Of a DNA stretch of 64,000 bases, positions 1-9,589 are shown piece by piece. The DNA is taken from assembly GCA_050246735.1 (NCBI GenBank), contig JBFWVM010000009.1:144072-208071 (forward strand). Direction: 5' to 3'. The stretch comes from Taklimakanibacter sp050246735 (GTDB lineage Bacteria > Pseudomonadota > Alphaproteobacteria > Rhizobiales > Aestuariivirgaceae). The number at the start of each line of letters is the position of its first letter. The first letter of the stretch is position 1. A program made the translations under genes and the position numbers. The notes under the pieces are model-generated. The model saw only the letters and a program-made list of their open reading frames with translations. It made no database searches and was not told where the DNA came from.

Positions 1-657
1 TTCAAGGTCGGCCTGCCGGTGTCGATCCAGATCGGCGCTTCGGCGCTGATCCTCGCCCTCCTCCTCGGAGGAACGCTGGGCATCATCGCCGCCCTCAAGC
101 AGAACAAGGGCGCCGATTACGCCGTCATCGCCACTGCGACCGCCGGCAGCACCATTCCGACCTTCGTGATCGCTCCCCTCTATCAGCTGCTGTTCGCGAC
201 GACGCTGGCCCTCGTGCCGGTGGCGGGCTGGGGGGGCGGCGCCTTCGCCAACAAGATCGGGCCGATCATCACGCTGGCGCTTCCCCAGATCGCGATCGTC
301 GCCCGTCTCATGCGCGGCTCGATGATCGAGGCGCTGCGGTCGCACCACATCCGCACGGCGCGCGCCCTGGGCCTTTCCGACTGGAGTATCATCGTCAGGC
401 ATGCCTTGCGCGGCGCGCTGCTCCCGATCGTGTCCTATTCGGGTCCGGCGGCCGCCGCCTTGCTCACCGGCTCGATCATCGTCGAGACGATCTTCGCCAT
501 TCCGGGCGTCGGACGCTATTTCGTCGAGGCGGCGCTCAACCGCGACTATACTCTGGTGATGGGAACCGTCGTGGTGATCGCGATCTTCACCATCGTCTTC
601 AATCTCATCGTCGACATCCTCTACGCCGTGGTCGATCCGCGGGTGCGCTATGACTGA
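1..657 (+). CDS. Oligopeptide/dipeptide ABC transporter permease, OppB/DppB type (5' partial)
   Basis: The frame is open from base 1, so the gene starts before the window; 218 C-terminal residues are visible. The GTG at 19 lies inside a transmembrane-domain sequence and is not a credible start. Several hydrophobic membrane segments are present, with the cytoplasmic EAA-type loop (TARALGLSDW followed by IIVRHALRGALLP) that contacts the ATPase, and the usual OppB ending (VDILYAVVDPRVRYD). By family it is one of two inner-membrane permeases of a peptide/nickel/opine-type importer. It overlaps the next permease by 8 bases (ATGACTGA), so the two are translationally coupled. The substrate cannot be deduced because the binding-protein gene is outside the window. 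Confidence 0.93.
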   Translation, partial: FKVGLPVSIQIGASALILALLLGGTLGIIAALKQNKGADYAVIATATAGSTIPTFVIAPLYQLLFATTLALVPVAGWGGGAFANKIGPIITLALPQIAIVARLMRGSMIEALRSHHIRTARALGLSDWSIIVRHALRGALLPIVSYSGPAAAALLTGSIIVETIFAIPGVGRYFVEAALNRDYTLVMGTVVVIAIFTIVFNLIVDILYAVVDPRVRYD

Positions 658-1768
658 CGCCGCCGCGCGGGTGTCGGTCGCCGGCCGCTCGCTGTGGGCG
701 GATGCCGCGGCGCGGCTCAAGGCCAACCGCGCCGCGATGGTGAGCCTGGTCTATCTGGCGCTCATGGCGATCGTCTGCATCCTCGGCCCCGGCTTCCTGC
801 CGCATCCCTATACGACGATCTATCCGGACTATGTGCGCACGCCGCCGAGCCTGTCGGCCTATCCGAGACCCGATATGATCGAGACGGCCTTGCAGGACGC
901 GGTGCGCCGCATGCGCGCCGATCTCGAGGAATGGCACGAGCAGGACGGTCGCATCTTCGTGACGGTCTCCTCGGCCAGGGCCATCGACGAGAGGGTCACC
1001 CGCTATCTCGACCGCTCCGACACCTTCGACGACGCGCGCGTCGAAAGCAGGTCTCCCGACGGGCTCAAGCTCACCATGAGCGCCGCCGTCGAGAAGGAAT
1101 ACTTCTTCTTCGGCACCGACAATACCGGCCGCGATCTCCTGGCGCGGGTGTTGATGGGCGGGCGCGTATCGCTCGCCATCGGGCTGCTCGCCGGCTGCGT
1201 CGCGGTGGTGATCGGCGTCTTTTACGGCGCCACCGCCGGCTTCGTCGGCGGCAAGACCGACGAGATCATGATGCGCATCGTCGACATTCTCTATTCGCTG
1301 CCCTTCATCTTCTTCGTCATCATGCTGGTGGTGTTCTTCGGGCGCAATTTCGTGCTCATGTTCCTGGCGGTAGGCGCCGTCCTCTGGCTCGACATGGCGC
1401 GCATCGTGCGCGGCCAGGCGCTGTCGATCAGGCGGCAGGAATATGTCCAGGCGGCCGAGGCCCTGGGCGTCGGCGCCGCCGGCATCCTGCTCCGCCACGT
1501 CGTCCCCAATCTCCTGGGCCCGGTCGTGATCTACATGACGCTGCTGGTGCCGCAGGTCATCATCCTCGAGAGCTTCCTCTCCTTCCTGGGGCTCGGCGTC
1601 CAGGAGCCGATGACCAGCTGGGGCGTCCTCATCTCGCAAGGCGCCAAGAACATCGGCTCGGCCAACTGGCTGCTGCTGTTCCCGGCGTTCTTCCTCGTGT
1701 CGACGCTCTTCGCCCTCAACTTCATCGGCGACGGCCTGCGCGACGCGCTCGACCCCAAGGATCGGTAG
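650..1768 (+). CDS. Oligopeptide/dipeptide ABC transporter permease, OppC/DppC type
   Basis: A 372-residue inner-membrane permease, second partner of the preceding OppB-like gene, with which it overlaps at the start. One transmembrane helix sits at about residues 30-50, then a long non-membrane insert (about 55-150), then the permease core beginning near FGTDNTGRDLLARVLMGGR, the OppC/DppC signature. The EAA loop (EYVQAAEALGVGAAGILLRHVVPNL) lies near residue 265. The insert makes the protein longer than a typical DppC (about 300 residues) and resembles OppC proteins with a periplasmic insert. The ATPase gene follows after 4 bases, so the genes are one operon. Confidence 0.94.
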   Translation: MTDAAARVSVAGRSLWADAAARLKANRAAMVSLVYLALMAIVCILGPGFLPHPYTTIYPDYVRTPPSLSAYPRPDMIETALQDAVRRMRADLEEWHEQDGRIFVTVSSARAIDERVTRYLDRSDTFDDARVESRSPDGLKLTMSAAVEKEYFFFGTDNTGRDLLARVLMGGRVSLAIGLLAGCVAVVIGVFYGATAGFVGGKTDEIMMRIVDILYSLPFIFFVIMLVVFFGRNFVLMFLAVGAVLWLDMARIVRGQALSIRRQEYVQAAEALGVGAAGILLRHVVPNLLGPVVIYMTLLVPQVIILESFLSFLGLGVQEPMTSWGVLISQGAKNIGSANWLLLFPAFFLVSTLFALNFIGDGLRDALDPKDR

Positions 1769-1772
1769 GGCG

Positions 1773-3389
<1,617 letters not shown>

Positions 3390-3390
3390 G

Positions 3391-3665
3391 TGGCGCGGAG
3401 CGCCGGATGAGGACGTTGGTCCGGCTTGCTCTGTGGCGAATATGAAACGAATACATGCGCGTTCGGAGCCACACCCTCATCCGGCCTGTCGGCCACCTTC
3501 TCCCGCAGGGCGGGAGAAGGGAAGATTCTGCACGCGTTTCCTCTCTTCTCTCGCTTGCGGAAGAAAGGAAGATCCTGCACGCGTTTCCCCTTCTCCCGCT
3601 TGCGGGAGAAGGTGGCGCGGAGCGCCGGATGAGGGTGTCGGTCCAGCCTGCGCTGCGGCGAATCC
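3391..3665. repeat. Cluster of dispersed palindromic repeats
   Basis: This gene-free stretch holds related repeat copies. TGGCGCGGAGCGCCGGATGA occurs at 3391 and again at 3613. An inverted copy begins with ACCCTCATCCGG near 3473 and runs through a hairpin of the form TTCTCCCGC...GCGGGAGAA. A second such hairpin lies at about 3591-3612. A shorter direct repeat, GAAGAT(T/C)CTGCACGCGTTTCC, occurs near 3521 and 3569. Such elements are common between genes of GC-rich alphaproteobacteria. The block separates two convergent units, so its hairpins may also end transcription. No gene was found here. Confidence 0.8.
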
Positions 3666-3669
3666 AGCC

Positions 3670-5280
3670 TCAGCTCTGCATGGTCGTGAACGGGTGATAC
3701 TGATAGAGCCAGGTCTCGCTCAGGACCTGCCCGCCGGTCCTGAGGAAGAGACGCATCTCGACGGGCTCGGCGCCGTCGACCTTGAGGTCGAACTGGGCGC
3801 GCCAGTGGCCCGGCATGCCGTCCGGCACGGCCTCGGTGAAGATGTAGGACAGCGTGCCGCGCGTGGCCGTGATGACGGCTTCCGGCTTGACGCCGAAGGG
3901 CAGGGTGGCGAGCGGCCCGCCCATGAACTCCACCAGGAACTTGCGCACGCCTTTCGGACGCGGCTTGCCGGGCTCGCCGCCATTGCCGAGCCGGGTGGCG
4001 ACGCAGCGCGCCAGCGGCGTCGGATAGGGCTCATCGGCCGCCCAGTGCAGACGGTAGCGCAGCCGGCGGCTCGACCCGGCCCTGGCCGGCTCGGCCGGCA
4101 CCCAGGCGGCGACGATGTTGTCATGGATCTCGTCGTCGGTGGGAAGCTCCATGAGCTGGACCGCGCCGGCACCCCAGCGCTCGAGCGGCTCGACCCACAG
4201 GCTCGGACGCCGGTCATACATGACGCCGTCCTGGTAGTGGTCGAAGTCGCGGTCGCGCTGCAAGAGCCCGAAGCCGCGCGGGTCCAGGTCCTTGAACGAG
4301 GAATCGACGATGCGCCGGGGATTGTTGAGCGGCCGCCAGATGCGCTCGCCGGTTCCGGCCCACAGCGCCAGCCCGTCCGAATCGTGCACTTCCGGCCGCC
4401 AGTCCACCGCCTCGGGCTTGCGCGTCTCGGAATACCAGTACATCGACGTCATCGGCGCAATGCCGAAGCGGGCGATGTCGCGGCGCAGGAAAAGCGCCGC
4501 GTCGATCTCCATCACCACGCCTCTTCCGCGCGTCATGCGGAAGCGATAGGCGCCGGCGACGCTCGGCCCGTCGAGGAGCGCGTAGAGCACGACCTCACCG
4601 CTGTCGTCCCTGGGCGTTTCGAAATAGAAATGGGTGAAGCACGGAAACTCCTCCGGCCGGTCGGACAAGGCGGTGTCGACGGCGATGCCGCGCGCCGAGA
4701 GGCCGTATTGGTGAAGCTCGCCGATGGCGCGGAAATAGGAGGCGCCCAGGAAGGCGGCCCAGTCGTTCTTGCGCCAGCCGAGCCTGGCCTGGTCGCCGAA
4801 ACGGCTCTCCTGGAGGCGGAAGCCGGCGAAGCCGCAGTCTTTCGGGAGCCGGCGCGCCGGACTGTCCGCCGGCATGTCGAAATAGGAGGGATCGTAGAGG
4901 ATCTCGCGCGCCGCCTCGTTGCCTGCGCCGCCGGAGACCACATGCAGGCGGACCGGGACCTGGAAGTATTTGCCGAGGGGGAAGAAGGTCACGGGGTAGG
5001 GCCCCGGCCCCTCGGCAAAGAGCGCGCGGTCGGTATCGAAGGTGACCTTCCCGTGCGCCTGATAGTCGATGCGCTCAAGCACGTCGCGCGGCGGTCCCTT
5101 CGGCGCGGCATAGGCGGTCTGCGCCATGAGCCGTGCCGTTTCGACGAGCGTGTCGAAGGAGAAGCTTTTTCGCGGGCCGAGCAGCAGCCGGTCCGCTTCC
5201 AGGGCGCGTGCCGGGATGCCGAAGCCCGCGCAGGCCGCGGCCGCGGCGCCGGTGCCCAGGAGATCGCGACGGTTCATCAT
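3670..5280 (-). CDS. opgG: Periplasmic glucan biosynthesis protein, OpgG/OpgD (MdoG) family
   Basis: 536 residues from the chosen ATG at 5280, preceded on the minus strand by AGAGGGG at good spacing. The N-terminus has a twin-arginine export signal (NRRDLLGTGAA with a hydrophobic stretch to about residue 25, cleavage near IPARA), as in OpgD. The rest matches the MdoG family along its length: FSFDTLVETARLMA, a central GASYFRAIG segment, and a C-terminal Ig-like region. The family acts in the periplasm in synthesis of osmoregulated periplasmic glucans. No opgH glucosyltransferase is nearby. OpgG versus OpgD cannot be settled; the Tat signal favours OpgD. Confidence 0.88.
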   Translation of the reverse strand: MMNRRDLLGTGAAAAACAGFGIPARALEADRLLLGPRKSFSFDTLVETARLMAQTAYAAPKGPPRDVLERIDYQAHGKVTFDTDRALFAEGPGPYPVTFFPLGKYFQVPVRLHVVSGGAGNEAAREILYDPSYFDMPADSPARRLPKDCGFAGFRLQESRFGDQARLGWRKNDWAAFLGASYFRAIGELHQYGLSARGIAVDTALSDRPEEFPCFTHFYFETPRDDSGEVVLYALLDGPSVAGAYRFRMTRGRGVVMEIDAALFLRRDIARFGIAPMTSMYWYSETRKPEAVDWRPEVHDSDGLALWAGTGERIWRPLNNPRRIVDSSFKDLDPRGFGLLQRDRDFDHYQDGVMYDRRPSLWVEPLERWGAGAVQLMELPTDDEIHDNIVAAWVPAEPARAGSSRRLRYRLHWAADEPYPTPLARCVATRLGNGGEPGKPRPKGVRKFLVEFMGGPLATLPFGVKPEAVITATRGTLSYIFTEAVPDGMPGHWRAQFDLKVDGAEPVEMRLFLRTGGQVLSETWLYQYHPFTTMQS

Positions 5281-5377
5281 GCAGGAAAATCCCCTCTTGC
5301 GCCGCGCCGCCCGCAAACTAGCCGTTTCGAGCGGTCACGCAACTTACCAAAGGTTCATTCGCCGCCCGTGACGCCTC

Positions 5378-6115
5378 CTATATATCGAATTCGTCGATAT
5401 CGGCAAAAGCCCGCCGGAGCGCCTTGCCCCAGTCGTCGGAGAGCTTCTGGAAATAGGGATCGTCGCGCTCGATGCGGCGCACGCGGTCGAGCTTCAGCGT
5501 GCCGCGGCCATAGGCCACGAGATCGATCGGCAGGCCGACGCTGAGATTGGAGCGGATGGTCGCATCGAAGGAGAGCAGCACCAGCTTCGTCGCCGCGCCG
5601 AGCCGCATGGCGGGATCGCTGACGCGGTCGAGTATCGGCTTGCCGTATTTGTGCTCGCCGATCTGCAGGAAGGGCGTGTCGGCCGTCGCCTCGATGAAGT
5701 TGCCGGCGGAATAGACCTGGAACAGCCGCGGCCGCTCGGTGCCGATCTGGCCGGCGAACAGGAAGCTCGCCGAGAAGGTGTCTTCCGACTGGAAGAGCTG
5801 GCCTTCATCCGTCCGCTGCACGTCGCGCACCGCGCGGCCCACGATCTGCGCGGCCTGGAACATCGTCTTGGCGGTGAACAAATTGTCGACCGCCCCGCGC
5901 TTGCGCAGCGACAGGGTGCCCTCGCCGATGAGGCTGACGACGGCCTGGGTGGTGGCGAGATTGCCCGAGGTCGCCAGCGCGAAGACGCGCTTGCCCGGCT
6001 GCGACCAGCTATGCAGCTTCTTGAAGGTGGCGATGTTGTCGAGGCCGGCATTGGTGCGCGTGTCGGCCGCCAGGACGAAGCCGTCCTTCATCAGCAATCC
6101 CACGCAATAGGTCAT
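5378..6115 (-). CDS. Anbu, proteasome-type N-terminal nucleophile peptidase
   Basis: 245 residues. After removal of Met the first residue is Thr1, followed by the proteasome fold signature FVLAADTRTNAG, with Asp17 and a Lys at position 31 or 32 (FKKLH) as the other expected catalytic residues. Length and sequence fit Anbu, the bacterial proteasome homologue distinct from HslV and the actinobacterial 20S beta subunit. It is the last gene of a minus-strand cluster ATP-grasp - alpha-E - transglutaminase - Anbu, 17 bases after the transglutaminase stop. That gene association is typical of Anbu loci; the cellular substrate is unknown. Confidence 0.92.
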   Translation of the reverse strand: MTYCVGLLMKDGFVLAADTRTNAGLDNIATFKKLHSWSQPGKRVFALATSGNLATTQAVVSLIGEGTLSLRKRGAVDNLFTAKTMFQAAQIVGRAVRDVQRTDEGQLFQSEDTFSASFLFAGQIGTERPRLFQVYSAGNFIEATADTPFLQIGEHKYGKPILDRVSDPAMRLGAATKLVLLSFDATIRSNLSVGLPIDLVAYGRGTLKLDRVRRIERDDPYFQKLSDDWGKALRRAFADIDEFDI

Positions 6116-6132
6116 TCAAGGCTCCAGGCTCT

Positions 6133-6942
6133 TCACTGCTCGGCGGGTTGCACGGTGACGGCGACCGTCATGCTCTCCGTCTCGCCGCCGCGCCGGCTGC
6201 CGCGTACAGGCACGACGCCTGGCGCGTCAAGGCCCGTGGCCACCCGCACATAGTCGGCAGTCGGGCATTTGCCGTTCGCCGCGTCGAACCCGACCCAGCC
6301 GAGACCGGGCACCAGCGCTTCCGCCCAGGCATGGCTGGCGGTCGCGGGACGCGAGCCCTCGGTCACGAGATAGCCGGTGACGTAACGTCCCGGGATGCCG
6401 ATCGAGCGCACGATGGACAGCATCGCATGGGCATGGTCCTGGCAGACACCCTTGCCGTCGGCCAGCGCCTCGGCGGCCGTCGTATGGGCATGCGTCGCTC
6501 CGATCTGGTAGGCGATGCGGCTTTGGACCTCGCCCATGATCGCATGCAGCCGCTCGAGCTCGCCGGGATATTTCGCCGAAAGCCGGCGCGCGATCTCGCC
6601 GAGCTCGGCGCTTGGCGTCGTGGCGGCCGTCTGGCGCAGGAACACGCTGTCGGGCGCCTGGCATTTGAAGCCGCGCACGACCCCCGATGCGTCCTGCGTG
6701 TCGATCACGCCCCTGGCGAGGACGGTCACATGGTCATGCGGCCCATGCGAGGTGACGACATGCACCTGGTTGCCGAAGCCGTCGACATAGGCGAGAGCCT
6801 TGTCGATGCCCGGCGCCTCGATGGTCCACGAGACGATCTTCTGCGTCGCGAAGGTGGACGGCGTCAGATGGAGGCGCTGGATCGAGGAGCGCACGCCCGT
6901 CGCATAGTCGTAGCGCGTCTGATGATGGACCGAGAGCTTCAT
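6133..6942 (-). CDS. Transglutaminase-like cysteine protease family protein (Anbu cluster)
   Basis: 269 residues from ATG at 6942, which overlaps the stop of the alpha-E gene (ATGA). The N-terminal beta-rich region (KLSVHHQTRYDYATGV) is the bacterial transglutaminase N-domain. The catalytic domain shows Cys in DGKGVCQDHAHA (about residue 170), His in TASHAWAEA and Asp in WVGFDAANG, giving an intact Cys-His-Asp triad. Members may act as peptidases or amide-bond enzymes. With the neighbouring ATP-grasp and alpha-E genes it is thought to take part in making or modifying a peptide, but the product is not established. Confidence 0.92.
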   Translation of the reverse strand: MKLSVHHQTRYDYATGVRSSIQRLHLTPSTFATQKIVSWTIEAPGIDKALAYVDGFGNQVHVVTSHGPHDHVTVLARGVIDTQDASGVVRGFKCQAPDSVFLRQTAATTPSAELGEIARRLSAKYPGELERLHAIMGEVQSRIAYQIGATHAHTTAAEALADGKGVCQDHAHAMLSIVRSIGIPGRYVTGYLVTEGSRPATASHAWAEALVPGLGWVGFDAANGKCPTADYVRVATGLDAPGVVPVRGSRRGGETESMTVAVTVQPAEQ

Positions 6943-7886
6943 GGGAAGTGATAGGTCTGGGCGACGTCGGCGGCGAGCCGGTTGTTGGCTTGCATGAAGT
7001 CCTGCAGGAATTCGTGCAGGCCGCTCTGGAAGATGTCGTCCATTTTCCCGGCCCGCAGCCGCGCATAGATCTCCTTTGCCTCCTCCTGGCAGTCGTAGCG
7101 CTGCCGGTAGAGCTCGGCCAGGCCGTCGAGCGAGCGCGTGATCCATTGATAGCAGAAGGTGAGCGAGCGCGGCATCTCCTCGCGCAGGATCAGGAACTCG
7201 GCCACCAGCCACGGCCTGTAGGTGCTGTCGCGGTAGAACCAGCGATAGGCGCGATGCGCCGAGACCGAGCGCAGCACCGTCGCCCATTGCTGGATGTCGA
7301 CGTCGGAGCCGACGTCGCTGGGCTTGGGCAGCAGGACGTAGTATTTCACGTCGAGGATGCGCGCGGTGTTGTCGGCGCGCTCGACGAAGGTGCCGAGCTG
7401 GCTGAAGTAGTAGGTGTCGTGCCTGAGCATGGTGCCGAGCAGGGCGCCGCGGAACAGCATGGCGCGCTGCTCGATCCAGTCGAGAAAGCCGGGCAGCCGG
7501 TCGGTGGTGATCGATGCGGGCGTCACCTGGTCGAACTCGTTCCACGTGCCGTTGAGGCTTTCCCACACATCGCGGGTGAGCGCGGTCCTGACCGCGCGCC
7601 CGTTGTTGCGCGCCGTCTCGATGCACGAGCGCACGCTCGAGGGGTTGTCTTCGTCGAACAGGAGATGATGGATGATGTCGGGAGTCGTGAGCTCCTCGTG
7701 CTTGGCGAAATAGCTCGCCTCGCAGGCGGCGGTGGTGAGCGTCGAGCGCCATTCGTCGCGGTGGCCCTCGATGGCCCGCGGCATCAGCGATATGCGGTAG
7801 CCCACTTCGAGAAGCCGCGCCATGTTCTCGGCCCGCTCCACATAGCGCGACATCCAGAACAGCGACGCGGCGGTACGGCCCAGCAT
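6939..7886 (-). CDS. Alpha-E domain-containing protein (Anbu cluster)
   Basis: 315 residues from ATG at 7886, starting LGRTAASLFWMSRYVERAEN, the characteristic alpha-E domain beginning. The protein is largely alpha-helical throughout, with no signal peptide or convincing membrane segment. It starts 5 bases after the ATP-grasp stop and its own stop overlaps the transglutaminase start, so the three genes are one transcript. The alpha-E family (formerly DUF403) has no firmly known biochemical activity. Its near-constant partnership with circularly permuted ATP-grasp proteins suggests a shared step in peptide ligation or modification. Confidence 0.93.
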   Translation of the reverse strand: MLGRTAASLFWMSRYVERAENMARLLEVGYRISLMPRAIEGHRDEWRSTLTTAACEASYFAKHEELTTPDIIHHLLFDEDNPSSVRSCIETARNNGRAVRTALTRDVWESLNGTWNEFDQVTPASITTDRLPGFLDWIEQRAMLFRGALLGTMLRHDTYYFSQLGTFVERADNTARILDVKYYVLLPKPSDVGSDVDIQQWATVLRSVSAHRAYRWFYRDSTYRPWLVAEFLILREEMPRSLTFCYQWITRSLDGLAELYRQRYDCQEEAKEIYARLRAGKMDDIFQSGLHEFLQDFMQANNRLAADVAQTYHFP

Positions 7887-7891
7887 GCGCG

Positions 7892-9307
7892 TCAGTCCTC
7901 CAGCACCCAGGTGTCCTTCGTGCCCCCGCCCTGGCTCGAATTGACGACGAGCGAGCCGTCCTTGAGGGCGACCCGGGTCAGGCCGCCGGGCGTGATGCGG
8001 ATGCGCTCGCCGGTGAGCACGAAGGGCCTGAGATCGATGTGGCGCGGGGCCACGCCCGCCTCCGTGCAGGTGGGCGAGGCCGAGAGCGCCAGCGTCGGCT
8101 GGGCGATGTAGTTCGACGGGTCGGCCTTGAGGCGGGCGCGGAAATCGTCGATCTCCGCGACCGACGACGTCGGTCCGACCAGCATGCCATAGCCGCCCGA
8201 GCCGTGGACCTCCTTGATCACGAGCTCCGCCAGATGGTCGAGCACATAGGCGAGATCCTCGGGCGCGCCGCAGCGCCAGGTCGGCACGTTCTTCAGGAGC
8301 GGCTTCTCGCCCGTGTAGAATTCGATGACGTCGGGAATGTAGGTGTAGATCGCCTTGTCGTCGGCGATGCCGGTGCCCGGCGCATTGACCAGCGTGACGC
8401 GTCCGGCGCGATAGAGATCGAACAGGCCCGGCACGCCGAGCGCCGAATCGGGGCGGAAGGTGAGAGGGTCGAGAAACGTGTCGTCGATCCGGCGATAGAC
8501 CACGTCGACGCGCTTCGGCGCCTGGGTGGTGCGCATATGGAGATGGCCGCCGTCGACGAAGAGATCCGATCCCTCGCACAGCTCGACCCCCATCTCGTCG
8601 GCGAGGAACGCATGCTCGAAGAACGCCGAGTTGTGGATGCCGGGGGTGAGGAGCACGATCGTCGGCTCGCTGCCGGCGCCGGCGGGCGCTACGCTTTCCA
8701 GGGTCCGGCGCAGCATCGCGGGGTAGTTCTCGACCGGCGCCACGCGGTGGCGCTTGAACAGGTCGGGAAACAGGAACATCATCGCTTCCCGGTCCTCGAG
8801 CATGTAGGAGACGCCGGAGGGCGTGCGGCAATTGTCCTCGAGGACATAGAACTCGCTCTCGCTCACGCGCACGATGTCGACGCCGATGATGTGGGCATAG
8901 ACGCCGCGCGGCGGCGATAGCCCCACCATCTGCGGCACGAAGGCCGAGTTCTGCAGGACGAGATTCTTCGGAATCCGCCCGGCGCGCAGGATCTCCTGGC
9001 GGTGATAGAGGTCGTGCAGGAAGGCGTTGAGGGCGCGCACGCGCTGCTCGATGCCGACGGTGAGCCGGCGCCACTCGGAGGCGGCGAAGACGCGCGGGAT
9101 GATGTCGAAGGGGATGAGCCGCTCGGCCGCCTCCTCGGTGCCATAGACGGCGAAGGTGATGCCGAGGCGGCGGAAGATGGCTTCGGCTTCCTTCAGCGCG
9201 TGCTCGACATCGGTCTTGCCGAGGGAGCCGATCCAGCCGTGGATTTGCGAATAGGGGCCCCTGACCGAGCCGTCGGGATTCAGCATCTCGTTGAAGAAAG
9301 TCCCCAT
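7892..9307 (-). CDS. Circularly permuted ATP-grasp type 2 family protein (Anbu cluster)
   Basis: 471 residues from ATG at 9307, with a GGAG ribosome-binding site 5 bases upstream. Recognisable family blocks are NEMLNPDGSVRGPY at the N-terminus, VLEDNCRTPSGVSYMLEDRE in the middle (about residue 155) and a C-terminal LVVNSSQGGGTKDTWVLED. ATP-grasp enzymes join a carboxylate to an amine through an acyl phosphate, so peptide-bond or amide formation is the likely reaction; the substrate is unknown. It is the first gene of the cluster; its promoter should lie in the 282-base divergent region shared with the aminotransferase gene at 9590. Confidence 0.93.
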   Translation of the reverse strand: MGTFFNEMLNPDGSVRGPYSQIHGWIGSLGKTDVEHALKEAEAIFRRLGITFAVYGTEEAAERLIPFDIIPRVFAASEWRRLTVGIEQRVRALNAFLHDLYHRQEILRAGRIPKNLVLQNSAFVPQMVGLSPPRGVYAHIIGVDIVRVSESEFYVLEDNCRTPSGVSYMLEDREAMMFLFPDLFKRHRVAPVENYPAMLRRTLESVAPAGAGSEPTIVLLTPGIHNSAFFEHAFLADEMGVELCEGSDLFVDGGHLHMRTTQAPKRVDVVYRRIDDTFLDPLTFRPDSALGVPGLFDLYRAGRVTLVNAPGTGIADDKAIYTYIPDVIEFYTGEKPLLKNVPTWRCGAPEDLAYVLDHLAELVIKEVHGSGGYGMLVGPTSSVAEIDDFRARLKADPSNYIAQPTLALSASPTCTEAGVAPRHIDLRPFVLTGERIRITPGGLTRVALKDGSLVVNSSQGGGTKDTWVLED

Positions 9308-9468
9308 GCCGCTCCTTCATGCTGCATTGCGATATTGGGACGAAAGTCCGCTGCGTGCAACAGATTATGTCGGAATTGCTCCCGCTGCGGGGGTTGTGGC
9401 ATAAGGGAACCATGTGTTTCCGCATCACAGCGTCCGGCGGCTGCCTCAGGGCGGGGTCGCGCACCCTC

Positions 9469-9486
9469 AAGCAGGACGTCCTGCTT
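9469..9486. promoter_or_regulatory. Perfect 18-bp palindrome in a divergent intergenic region
   Basis: The 282-base gap between the ATP-grasp gene (minus) and the aminotransferase gene (plus) carries no convincing gene. It contains the perfect palindrome AAGCAGGACGTCCTGCTT, about 104 bases upstream of the aminotransferase ATG. The symmetry and divergent position fit a dimeric repressor or activator site, possibly for the polyamine operon. No regulator in the window can be tied to it. Confidence 0.4.
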
Positions 9487-9589
9487 CATTGCGCCCGCAT
9501 CGGCTACAAGCCGTAAGCACACGTCATTTCCGCCCGCCATCGCCTTGCTTTGGCCCCGTGGCCGCCTTCCCGCAATCTGGAGATGACCG

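Noticed and set aside
9319..9516. Possible small gene in the 9308-9589 gap
   Set aside because: The frame has no ribosome site or recognisable sequence, and the region is better explained as a divergent control region.
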